From: Anas platyrhynchos
Lineage: Eukaryota > Chordata > Aves > Anseriformes > Anatidae
Assembly (NCBI RefSeq): GCF_047663525.1
Contig: NC_092590.1
Coordinates: forward strand, 51,428,501-51,492,500
Direction of reading: 5' to 3'
DNA length: 64,000 bases
Numbering within the stretch: the first letter of the stretch is position 1; every line of letters begins with the position of its first letter. The notes under the pieces were generated by a model that was not told where the DNA came from, searched no databases, and saw only the letters and a list, made by a program, of their open reading frames with translations. The position numbers and the translations under genes were made by a program. Positions 37,963 through 49,338 of the stretch are shown here, in pieces.

Positions 37963-40900
37963 CTGGGGCTCTGCCTCTTTTTGAAGCAAACTACCAGGTA
38001 GGGGCTGCTCCATAAACAGTTGCACTGAGGTTACAGAGGTTGCAGTACAAAGCCTTTCTAACACCACGGTCTTGAGATCTACAGCTAACTTCTGGAACCT
38101 GTTAAGAAAAGCCACAAGGTGATGATGGGGACATGGCCAACTTTGATAGTTGCCCCAGTTTCTGTGTTCTAAAGGATTTGCTGCCATGTGTTAATTTGTC
38201 CAGGTGAAATCTCAAAATGTGACTGAAATGAGAGGGATGCTGAAAATATTGGTATTTTTTATCAGTCCTGTACATTTTTAAAGTATTAAAATGGACACGG
38301 AGCAATCATTTGAATTAGCAGAAAAAATGCCAGGAATATAGTCCAACAAACATCTAATTTTTTCAGATGATTAAGGGACAGTAAATATTTTGAAAATGTT
38401 GTGTGAAATCCAGTTCTCTGTTGTACAGATGCTGTAAAATATTGTGTATATGTCTGCATAAAAGGAGGAAGAGCAAATTATTTTATATGATGCATGAAAA
38501 TGTAATCTGTTATTTGTAGGTTTGAATATGTTTCCCTTATTTCTTATGCCATACTCAGACTAATGTTCTCCTCTGTTCTACCCTTTTGTTTACAACATGA
38601 TGCATCATAATTTTCACCCTTAGTGTGGGCACAAGTCTCCTGTTTGTGCTTTGTCTGTGATGTCACAGTTTGTTCAGTGAGGTATAGTGTGTTGGTTAGT
38701 TGACTTCTCGAGGTTAAATTATTGATGAAGCTGTTTGAACTGGTGATTATGCATCAGGGTTCAGGACATTCAGATTCATGAATATCATCCGTCATTTCAT
38801 AACTAATTCATTTTATTTGAAAAATAGGAATTTGCACTGCTTCCTTGTGGATGGTTTGGAATTTTATTCCCCAAAGCTATCTTTTGATATAGTTCATAGT
38901 TGGAAATATTTATGTAAAAGGTTTAAAAAAATGACAGTAATTTTCAAGAATGTTTCAGTTATAGGAGTAATTTGCACAAAAATATATTTACATTTAATAA
39001 CCTTTTGGGCACTTTTTAACCACTTTCTCTGTGGTGAGAATTGTAACTTGTTAAAATATGTTGGAATCTTTTTATTCTCCTTCAAAAATTAGATCTTTCT
39101 TTAGTCAGAACTAATTCAGGGTCATTTTAACAACAACAACAAAAAAAACCCATAGTGCCTTGATTTTAATTCAGGTGATAATGTTGAACATCTTGAATTA
39201 CAATGTCTTGAATCTGTAACCATTCTCAATTTTGAAGTCTTAGTACATTGTCAACCAAACCTGTGTATCTGCTTCATAGCTATTTCTGTACTGTGTTCAT
39301 TGTAATGATGGTCTGAGTTGAGAACATGAGCATTTTTGAGTGCTGCTCCCCCTCAAACACTAGTCAGAAACTGAGGCAGCTCTAGAATCTCAGACCTTAC
39401 AGGTAGTGCTCTTAAAAGATCTCAAAACAGAGAGCACTCCTTTTGCAGGAGTAGGAACAGTAACCTGATTTAAAACAAAACAACAAAAAAAGAATTGTTG
39501 TAGTGTTTAAAGCATGTTTTGGGGGAGATCGAGATTGCATTTAACACTACCAGGCTATTGATTTAAGAGGTATCACTGAACTAAGACTTCAGAAGGCAAC
39601 TTCACTTTATAACGAAAATAAAAAGTTCCAACTGATAAGATACGCTATTTTAAGTAAACGTTCAGTAGGTTTTTATGGTACTAGTTTGTGAAAACCACAA
39701 CTTCAGAGGAAAACGAATAAATGCAGATAGATCTGATAAATAAACAGCAAAAGCAGTTAAAATTAGTAGGAGGAGAGAGAGCTGGATTAATCTTGAATAC
39801 TGAGGAGGAGTTGAATGAATGTAACCAAATGTTGGTGGACTATTTTGTACTATGGAACAGTTTGATTGTATTACTGGATGAGCCAAACCCATAGGAAGGT
39901 GATCCCAGTTTAGCAAGCATTGGATGCTGTTGGCTACATTTTGAGGCTGGCCTTGGCCTCTGCAGGTGTCCCACCATTGCATCCTTGTTATTCCCCATTT
40001 ACAAAGAAAGAGTTTGGCACCAAAAAGCACAGTAGTGAACAAGGAAGGAGAAATATAGTACCAAAGAGAATGAGATTGGTTTCTGCTCCAAGAAGCCTCT
40101 TTCAACCTGGAGTGAGGAGCAGGTGCCAAAACCAAACATAGCTAGGAAAAAAATCCTGTTCTTTGAAGGGATTTCTGGCATCCTCTGAGCTGGAGTAATG
40201 GTCAGAAACCTGTTTCTCTCAAGCTTGATGTAAAGAAGTTTGCCTTGCTCTATCTACTCTGACTACCACACCGTTCCACCAGTTTCTAAAATAAGCTGTG
40301 TTGACTAGAGATCTGTGCTATCAGCACTTCTGTTAATGGAAAATAGGTTAGATAAAAATTGTTAACGAATTACAGTAATAACAGAGCACTAAAAAAAATC
40401 TGGGAGAGCTTTAATAGTGCTGTTAGAAATCTGGAATAGTGGTAAAATAGGTGTATTAAGCTGTTATATGGGAATTACAAGAAATAGAGATACCAGCCAA
40501 GCAGTTAATGATGCAGCTATTTACATAAAGCTTTGTTTAAACTTCTCTTCCCATCTCCCCCTTCCCAAATACTCCGGTGTGCTGCTATAGGTCTGTTGGT
40601 AAAAAGGCTCAACTAGGTGAGAGAGAAGTTAGATGACAACAATAGTGTGGCTGCTGAAAGAGAACTGTAGAAATGTACGCTTTGATCAAGAAGCTTTTTG
40701 TAACCTCAGAGAGAGGTCATCCAATAACAGAACTACCAGCTCGTAGGAAAAGTATAAAAGATGGGGAAATTCAGACTGGAAAAACAGAGAAATCCCTACC
40801 ACGAAATCAGGCAAACTTTATACACAAGCAAGTACGTAAGTAGAACTTGGTCCAGATCCTGTGCAAGGATGCAAATGCTTTGTTTCACAGCTAGTGACTG

Positions 40901-43000
40901 AGAGGTGCACGGTTAAAGTGTCTGCAGTTTCCCCTGTTGCTGAATCAATTCCTGAGCTGTCCTTGATTTGTAGTGGGAAGAGGACCAGGCTATTGCCTCT
41001 TTCTTAATCAGCCTTTTGCTTCTGCCTGACTCATTTACTGCAGTCATAGATTTATTTGCAACATCCTAATGAAGGGCACAATAATGAATGCTGTGATGCT
41101 GCAGGTCCTGGAGCGTAACCGTTACAGAATGACTCTGACAGAAGGGAAGGAGCCTGGTAAGGAGAGGACAGTGTTTATGAAGAAACGGTCTGGTGGCGCG
41201 TAGCGGAGTGAGACAGACAGCAGAGTTGCATGGGGTTTAGAAGACATTGCCTGCAATGGGTGAGGATTTGAAGAAAAGCTTCTAGGATAATTTCAGAGAA
41301 AAAAAGAATATAGCTATTTTTATATTATATTTAATATATATTATATTTGTATATAAATATGAAAGGATTCTAGTAGGAGCTCTCCATATGCCTTCCATTT
41401 CATCTAGAAGGTTTACCTTCTGCACTACGGTTCCAGTGTGTCACCACCTTCTGTGGGCATCTTGCCTGCTGCCAAACACCAAAATTAGTAACCCAGTATC
41501 CTTACAACAGATAGGTTTCATTTCAACTTTATGTAAAAAGAAATACAAATAAAGCTATATCAGACAGTTTTTCACAGAAAAAGAAATTTTCTTAAGATTC
41601 AAATAGCACTTTTTTTTTTTTGAGTAATGACAAGCACTTTACTGAAAAGACTATTTGAAAAACAGTTTATTTCTTTAGTCAGTGAAACTGTTAAAAAAGG
41701 AGGGGGGGCATCAAGGAAAAACATGCATAAAACTGTCAAGAGAGACATTTCTGGAAAATGTTTCTTTAATATGGTGATCCTTTGAGGCTCAAAGTGCAAG
41801 ATTAAAAAGGCTTCGAAAACTGGTTGGCTTTGTGTTTTATATGGCACGGGGAAAGGATTACTGATTATAGCTTCCTTTGAAGGAGACTTTTTAAGTTGCA
41901 CAGTTGCCTATGAGAGAGAATCATCTGGGGGCTTACTCGCCTGCTCAGTAATTCGAAGTGTCCCTTAGGATTATAATTTGTGTGAAATTGTACTGAAGGT
42001 TTAAAGATGTGGCCTTTTTCAAATGTTGAAGTCGATTCAAAAAGCGTTTATATGTTCAGAGGTTTAACCCAGGTATTGTTCTGAGTGTTGTAAGTGTTGT
42101 GGCACTGGGAGATGTCAAATGTCAGATTCATGAGTTTCTCTATTTGAAATCGTTATTAAAATTAGATGTACAGTCAGAGGGCTGGAAAAATGGTTATTTT
42201 GATTAAAAGGAAAGAGACTAGTTTTAATAATTAACTTTTTATTTTTTTACTTATCCCTGGTGGAAAAAAGTTGCAGAGTTAAGTAAGTGAATTTGGGTTT
42301 AAAAAGACGTATTTAAGCAAATTATAGTAGATGAGACAACTGTGAGAGAACGTTTGGAAGTGTCTTGGTTGTCCGTGAGACTGGATACTTGCTTTTTCAG
42401 TATCATGATTTTTAACACTACATTCCTTGTATTTGTTTTTAAACAGGTAATTTTAAGCTCTGTTATGCTTCATGCTATGTCATCTGCATGAGTTTTGCCA
42501 GCATGATATGCTATATTCAAAGAAATTGTACCTAAATAAAAAGGAGGGAAAAAAACACAAAACAAAACACTGTGTCTGAACAAAATCCTGTGTGGCCTAA
42601 TACAGAGACCCTAGCTGAGACTGAGAGATGCTGCATTAATAGACAATCAAGGGGTAATTATTTATGAAACACTTCTGGGAATGGTCTTAAAGATGTTACT
42701 GCTTTGAAAGCGGTTGGCGAGTTGTCTTTTTTAAGCAGAAAGGTTAAAAACTATTTATTTTAAAATATATCAGATTTAATTTTGAGTTTTTAAGCAGTGT
42801 TGACTTCACAGTGTCTTGGGTTTCAGTTTTGTTTTGTATTTTTTTTAACTGGCATTAGATTTGTATACGTAAAACAAAAAAACCCTAGTGCCGCTCATAT
42901 TGACGTCAGGAAATGTAGATACAGTTCCCTGGTGTTCATGTGACCATTACTAACTGTCAATTTTTTTTAATTGAATAAATGTAACTCATTTAAAATTTTG
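37963..43000 (+). other. CLOCK: probable long 3' UTR of CLOCK
   Basis: AT-rich sequence without splice-supported coding follows the CLOCK stop. Candidate AATAAA signals lie at 39617, 41548, 42535 and 42974. Mammalian CLOCK has a multi-kilobase 3' UTR, so use of the distal site near 42974 is plausible. The stretch also has an ATTTATTT at 42753 and an AT-rich run at about 41313-41360. The true end cannot be fixed without transcripts. Confidence 0.45.
42974..42979 (+). terminator. candidate distal CLOCK poly(A) signal AATAAA
   Basis: A canonical hexamer sits in TTGAATAAATGTAACTC, followed by T-rich sequence (TTTAAAATTTTGCTTTTTG) that could serve as a downstream element. Earlier hexamers at 39617, 41548 and 42535 are alternatives. 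Confidence 0.35.
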
Positions 43001-46000
43001 CTTTTTGTAGCTTCTAAGGTTCTAGATTTTTTTTCCTGAGTTGCTTAATGTCATGCTGATCAGAGTTTCACAGTGAAGCGCGCTCTCACCATTTCCACCC
43101 AGACACCTGACTTGTGAGAAGTTGCTTGATGTCAATTTTATCTTCTCTCCCCTCCCCAGACACGACTTGTGAGATCTAAGTAAAAACACATACTGTACTC
43201 TTCTCTTGTCTGCTCTCTGTATCTCTTCATAAACCGATGGCCCGCTCCAAAACCTGGAGACCTTTGACTTGTGTGGTTACGTTATTATTTTGCGTTTACA
43301 CCTGCAGCACTTGTTTAAATGTGCACAACCAAAAATCTGTGTTGGTATCTTTACACATACAGTCCCTGCTCTGTCAAAATGATTGAGCAGCACTGCAGAT
43401 GGTTTATTTGTAGGCATAAGGGAAAGCTTCTCAAGAATACCCCTTCCCTGGCTTTCTGGCAGGGGCAAAGCACTCTCCTTTAATTCCTGTAACTCTTCTC
43501 CCTGGGAATTTCTTCTGCTGGTGGATTGTCAAAGAATAGTATTTTAAAGGCACGTGGATTATCTCACCTGTCAGCTATGCCACTGAAAAAGAAGCAGAGA
43601 GTTGGCTGAGAGCACAATGCCTTTAGAGCAGACAGTTACTGCTCTGAATGTAACCTGTCAGGGTGGTCTAATCCTTTCTCACTGATCAAGGCGTGACTGT
43701 CAACGACAAGAAATTAATTATTTGAAATTAACTAAGTGCTCGAGGAAAAGGTAGGAGGGAAGGAAATCCTGTAATAGAAGCTGAATGCCTGGAGGAAGTG
43801 ATAAATATGCTCAGCCATTTCTACAGTCTGCAGTTCTTTTCCTTCTACAGTCTCTCCAGATGCCCATGTAAAGATACTGATCTCTTGCCTTTGGGAATTC
43901 AATAACCCTTGTGCAAGTTGTATACAACCTTCAGATGCCACAAGCCCCATGAACCAAAACAAAACTAGCTGCAGAAGTGCCACAGTTAAGGACTGCCTGT
44001 CTACACCTGCCCGTGGTAAGCCTGATAGCATGCAGCAACCAAGCTTAGCAGTTTCCTTAAAGCTGAACTTTGGAAATACCAAAGTATTTTTCCATAAACT
44101 TATCAAGTAATTGTAACTGCTGCAGCACCTGAAGCAATGCCATTCAATGTCATTTGGCTGCTGTGCAAATTGAGAAACAATCCCTCTGTTTACAGGAGAA
44201 CGCAACCATAAAGTGCCTGCTAAGATTAGAAATCCAAAGGTTAGTTAACTCTGCACGCTGGGCCTCAGCCATTGGCGAGACAAATTCCTGAAGACTTCAG
44301 CTGTCAGAGGGCAGCATGCAGTAAGAACAAAAGCTCCAGTCTTTGTAGCACAGCCTCTACTGAACACCTTTGGCACTTCTGTTTTCACATAGGATGTAAC
44401 TGCAGAAGGAACACACCTCCGTAGTATGTCACAGACAGACAGATGGAGCTGTTACAGAAGTGTTACGGATTAAGTTTAGCAATAAGATCAGCAGCAACTC
44501 ACCAGGAGCGCTGGCTTTTGGGACAGTACAAGGCGAGCTGTGGAAAAACGCCACGTCAGCATGGCAGAAGCCTCTGCACGATGGCCAGAGCCATGCAAAT
44601 AATTGAGGATAACCAGCTGCACGAGGCTGAAACCACATGGTCCTCTTCATTCAAGAGCTGAGAGCTTTTTTTTTTTTTTAGCATACAGGACTGTGAGTAG
44701 CAGTGCCAGGACTGGAACTATTACACAGCCTGCCCCTGGCCAGCTTTCAGACTTGCAGAATTAGTCAGTACCTGCCTGTCACACCCCCAGGCAGCTACCC
44801 AGAACAAACACACCCATTTGCGTTGCCCTGAGAACGGGCTTGCTGTCAGGCTGGACCTGTACTGCAGTTCACAAGGTTTCTCCTGAACAACTTTGCACTG
44901 GCAGGACTGGAGATTACAGGTCTACCTTAATCTTTGCTTACTGCACTTTGCCACATGCAACGTAGGGAGGATTGTGAACCTTGGAAAACAACAAGCAGCA
45001 ACTAGTTTTTGCTCATTTTAAACTTGACGTGATTTTTTTTTTCATCCCAATAGAACAGCCTCCATTATATCAATTTTGTTTTTAATGTTCAAGCGTGGAA
45101 ACAAGTAGCTGCAGGCGGCACACACCTTTAAGTCTGTGTGCACAGTCTGAGATGCAAGCTTCTGCTTTAGAAGCCGATGGGGAAATGCCTCTGGAACTGA
45201 CAGGGAAATCGCCTGGAGCTGATGGGGATCACACTGCAGCAGGGATGGGAAATCCGTGCTGGATCACTGCCCACATTTGTATTGCTGAGAGGCAATAGGA
45301 AGGGAATGCAGAGCCTTCCTTTCACAACTTAAGCGTTCACCCACTGTATTTAATATCCTCCAGCCACAAAAGAACAAGAAATTGCAGAGGACTACAACAA
45401 TTAAAGCTCGAGCTAGTGTGGCGTTTCTAATATGCAAGGCGAACCCAAAGCTTACCCACACTTCAAAGGGAAAGAGCACTGTTGTTTACGTTTTATATCC
45501 TTTGCTCCTGGAAAGCAGGGCCTTGCCTGGCTAATACAACCCCCAGCTCCTTCCCCAGAAGCACTGCTCTCCAGGAAGCAGCTGCACCTCAGGACAGCAG
45601 CAGTTATACCAGCACAGCATCAAGCCTGTGCTGCCGTCTTACAGTGGAAGATGTTTAACAGACTGTAATTCCCAGCCCTGCAAAGGGCTCCTCCTCCCCA
45701 TCAGCGAGCAGGTCAAGTGCTGCCACTGCAGGACTGCACAGACATGCACTTGTTTGATCCCCTTCCACGTGAGCACGCTGACGTAGCCAAGAGCAGTAAA
45801 AACAGAACCACACCTGGCACTTCTGACTATTCCTCGTGCTTTTTTTCCTCTGCTGATCTTATTCTTGCTTGTAAGGCAAAAGTAAATCAATCCACAAACT
45901 TTAAAACCGACTACTAAGTACTTCTAACACAACTGAAAGGAAGATGACTTACGTTGTCCCGGTTACTTCAGGTGGTTTCTTACCCCACTTTTCCCCTCCA

Positions 46001-48419
46001 CCCTCCACAAGTGCTTGGCTGAAGTTTCATAGCTTGGGCATCTCTATAAATGTGACATCTCTAGCACCCCTCGATGCTTTAACTTGCAGCCTAAAACTCC
46101 AGCAGTTGGTAAACAACTTGTGACATCAGGATCTCCAAGAAAAAGCAAAATAATCCACTCTCATATGCCCTTCTCCACTGTTAAACGCATTACAACTTAG
46201 TATGTCGAAGGAGGAAATGAGACAGAGGTGCAACAAACAAGCTACCACTCATTCAGACATGCCACAGTTCTTTAGCTCTTGGCACAGGGAATTGCAAGAC
46301 AGTGATAAAAGTTTGTTTTTTTCTAAGTAGAGACCAGTAACTTCTGCCAAATTTAGGGCAGGTAGGGGAGCGGGTTGGGGGGAGAGCAGGAGCGAAGGAC
46401 TGCTTGCATATGTCAGCATCTCACAAGCCACAACGTTACCTTTCAGCTCCTCACCCTCTGAATTCACAAGGCATCTCAAGCGGCTGCAGCACCAGTCTGC
46501 ATCATCTCAGGTTCTGCCTTCAACACCTCCCACACGGGGTATTTTAGCCCAGCAACCCATCTCCCAAAATATGTTTTAGCTGCAGTAAGCAGATTTACTT
46601 CAGCAGCATACCTACCTCTTCAATTAACACCTGCCACTTTAAGGAAAGCGTGGGCAACGAAAAGGCTTTAACAACATCTAGAAGCTTATGCTACAGGCTG
46701 CCCTTAAAGGGTAAGCCACCACAGGTGTGATATCTTTTGTATCAATCCCTACACACACACTGAGATGTTACCTGTATCGGGATTTCGAGATGAACAGTGC
46801 CACACACCTCTCTGATGGCAGCGCATTAGTAGGATGAGTAAGCAGTGATGAAAGCTGCCAAAATCCCAGCCCCTGAACCAGCCAAAAATGCAAGCCAGGT
46901 GGCTGGGGTCCAAGCCAACAGTCGAGGGAGACAGCTGGGGTCTGAGCACTACGAGGCCATGTGGGAGGACAGGACAGCAAACACGGCGCTGCCAAAAATA
47001 AGTTGGGAATCTTCGATCACCTTCAGCAGGCTCAGGGACACCGTAACGAGGCTCCACCGGATTCCTTGAATTGTGAAGAACTCCAGCAGGCAAGTGACAA
47101 CGTTAAATCACTGTAATTAGTAGCAACTGCTAAAGTACGTTTTAAAGCTTTTGCTAACTTTTCAGAACCTGTTTAATTTTGTAATAGATTCCTACGCATA
47201 AGTCCATGTTTGTACAAAAAGCAACCAAACAAAAAAAAAAAGTAGGACCATTATTCAGACTAAACTCTTACCTGCCTATTGTTAGATAGCAGCCAGATAG
47301 TGGTCAAAAGCAGTACTTTGCATCACATACAAACCTGGAACAGTAAAATGTAAATGCAGAAGTTGCCTGGATGTGTTCTGCAACTTCACATTTACCTCTA
47401 CAAACACCACAGTAAATAGCTTCTTTTTTCTGTTGGTTGTAATTGTTTTAATACCAAAACAGCTTTAAGCGGCGTATATAAAGACTGGAAGGTTTCTACA
47501 TGAGAACACAGCCAGCTAGTCTGGCTTTGTCTTTTGACAAGAGCTTTTGGCAGGATGAGCAGCAGCCTGCAGCACCATAATTACTTGACAAACAGGCTGT
47601 AATCCAGCAGTACCACTTCGGGGTAACACAACAAACAGCTGTCCAGCGAGCAGTTAGAAATTCAGGCTCTTCCCTGCACCTTCTCTGTTTTGACATGACC
47701 TGCGTGACACATCCCCTGCAGGTATGAGTTTAAACACACTGCCCACAGCATGTTTCCAGGGCGTGGGAGAGAGCAGGCTGCAGTGACAGGCTAACGTTGG
47801 GTTCAAACTAAACAACAACACAGCACATTGCCCCAAAACTAACCAGGGCACTGCCAGCACACCTTTCATTCAGGTCAAGGCATGAATATTTAGGCTTGGA
47901 GTGTGAAATTGTAACCTACTTTCATACAGCTGTGCATGAAAGGGAGCAAGCTGCCACAGCCTTGGGTTTCCGGCGAGGTGGCACTAAGTGCTGTCTGTCT
48001 GTTGGCAGAGAAACCCAAGGGAAGGGCTAATGCTCGGTTCTCAAGCTACACACTGAATGGTCAGATCTGTGAGGCTGCATCTTACTTGAACTTGAGTAAA
48101 AAGCTGATTGCTGCCACTAGAAACCGGATCTTCTACTCCACAAGACTGCCACTGAATAGATCTCAGAGGGTTACTTGAGCTATTGGCTCAGAACCCAAAC
48201 AGGCACTAAATAGCAGAGAAAAACACGTTTCAGTAATCCACACATCTTAAGCTGTCAACATTCTTGAAGTGTTTATAACTGGCATTTATAACAGTATCCA
48301 AAATAAATTTATAAACTTTCATAGCCTTAGATATATAACCATTACTTTAACCTTTGTGGCAAGAATTATGGGAACTGTCAAAAACAATACTGAAAATAAC
48401 TCAAATGGAGACACTATGT
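43001..48419. other. convergent intergenic region between CLOCK and TMEM165
   Basis: No recognisable gene. Composition is less AT-rich than the CLOCK introns, especially at 43.5-48.2 kb. The longest frames (157 codons at 43732-44205 minus; others near 45.4 and 46.8 kb) have no family resemblance I recognise. The one stretch with membrane-protein character, at 46826-47107 minus, is listed separately. Parts may belong to extended 3' UTRs of either gene. Confidence 0.5.
46826..47107 (-). other. membrane-protein-like reading frame broken by one TAG, unidentified
   Basis: On the minus strand, 52 open codons (47107-46952) encode hydrophobic stretches such as LLEFFTIQGIRWSLVTVSLS and LIFGSAVFAVLSSHM. 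Then comes TAG (46951-46949), then 40 codons in the same frame ending TWLAFLAGSGAGILAAFITA and YSSY before TAA. The frame has no Met start. A branch-point-like TACTAAT and TTACAG precede it by a few bases. It may be an old gene fragment or chance; I cannot name a family. Confidence 0.2.
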
Positions 48420-49261
48420 TTTATTAATACTCCTCCAGATTACATTTCTATTCCTAAAAAGAAAAATATGAACACATCTAAATCTAAGAATTCCATTATT
48501 GTTCAATCCTGGGAATGGAATATCGTTATGTTGGACCATTTCATTATTTTCCACATACCTTAACGTTTTAAAATTCAGAAAAAGGAGAAAAAAAGTCAAA
48601 TAATAGTAGCTTCAGACAGCTTGCATATTGAACATGGTAGGTTGTTAATCGCCAGACACCGATTTCCTGATACAAATCCCTGATTAAGAAGTTTGCCCTC
48701 TACATTAAATTTATAAAATGCTCTGTTGGTGGCTCAGCCACTCCATGGTATAGGAGCTGCTCCCAGGCTTCTTGTTGCTTAGATTATCCAGCCTCAGGCA
48801 CATTCTGGAACCCAAGTCCTCAGAAGAGGGAGTCAGCCGTTTTCTCTTTAATGCTTTGTCAAAGCAATATGGGACAAAACACTTATGGTCTACTTCAGAG
48901 AAGACTTAAGAATAAGCTCTTGAAGAGAGGTGGAAGTGTGTAACGGAGGAAGAAAAAAAAAAAAGAAGCCTTGATATTTCTGATGTAGGTCCTCAAAACT
49001 CAGCTGAGCCAGGTCCAGCAAACAGAACCGCATAAATCCTACCAAGGGAGCAGGCACCACTGAATATACAACCAGACAGTAAGCAGATCTCCACCGCAGA
49101 AGCTGTCCATAAATGCGTCAATCCCACAGATCATTTGCTATAAAAAGTTCAGTGTCTCATCTTCAGTGCTTGTTTAACTCTAATTCTGTACATTATATAC
49201 AAAACCACACAAGGATAGCTGCTTGACGCTTTCAATCCTTGTTTTGCAGTGATGAAAAAAT
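48420..49261 (-). other. TMEM165: probable TMEM165 3' UTR with candidate poly(A) signal
   Basis: AT-rich sequence follows the TMEM165 stop. The nearest minus-strand AATAAA I see lies at 48425-48420, about 0.84 kb past the stop. A variant TATAAA occurs nearer, around 48710. Longer 3' ends toward CLOCK are possible. Confidence 0.35.
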
Positions 49262-49338
49262 TTAAAAACCAGAGTCTGGACTTATAAATAGTGCAGAAAA
49301 TGCAAAAGCTAAGAAGACAATGCCTCCTATGATTGTCA
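49262..49338 (-). CDS. TMEM165: TMEM165 coding exon 6, C terminus and stop
   Basis: The 77 nt after CCTTTTCAG encode the last membrane helix TIIGGIVFLAFAFSALFI and the tail SPDSGF, with TAA at 49264-49262. Confidence 0.96.

Noticed and set aside
39662..40135. 157-codon minus-strand open frame antisense to the CLOCK 3' UTR
   Set aside because: Composition is irregular, rich in Trp, His and Ser, with no conserved motif. It probably reflects low stop density.
43732..44205. 157-codon minus-strand open frame between CLOCK and TMEM165
   Set aside because: The translation shows no domain, signal peptide or repeat pattern I recognise. Its length is within chance expectation for 64 kb in six frames.
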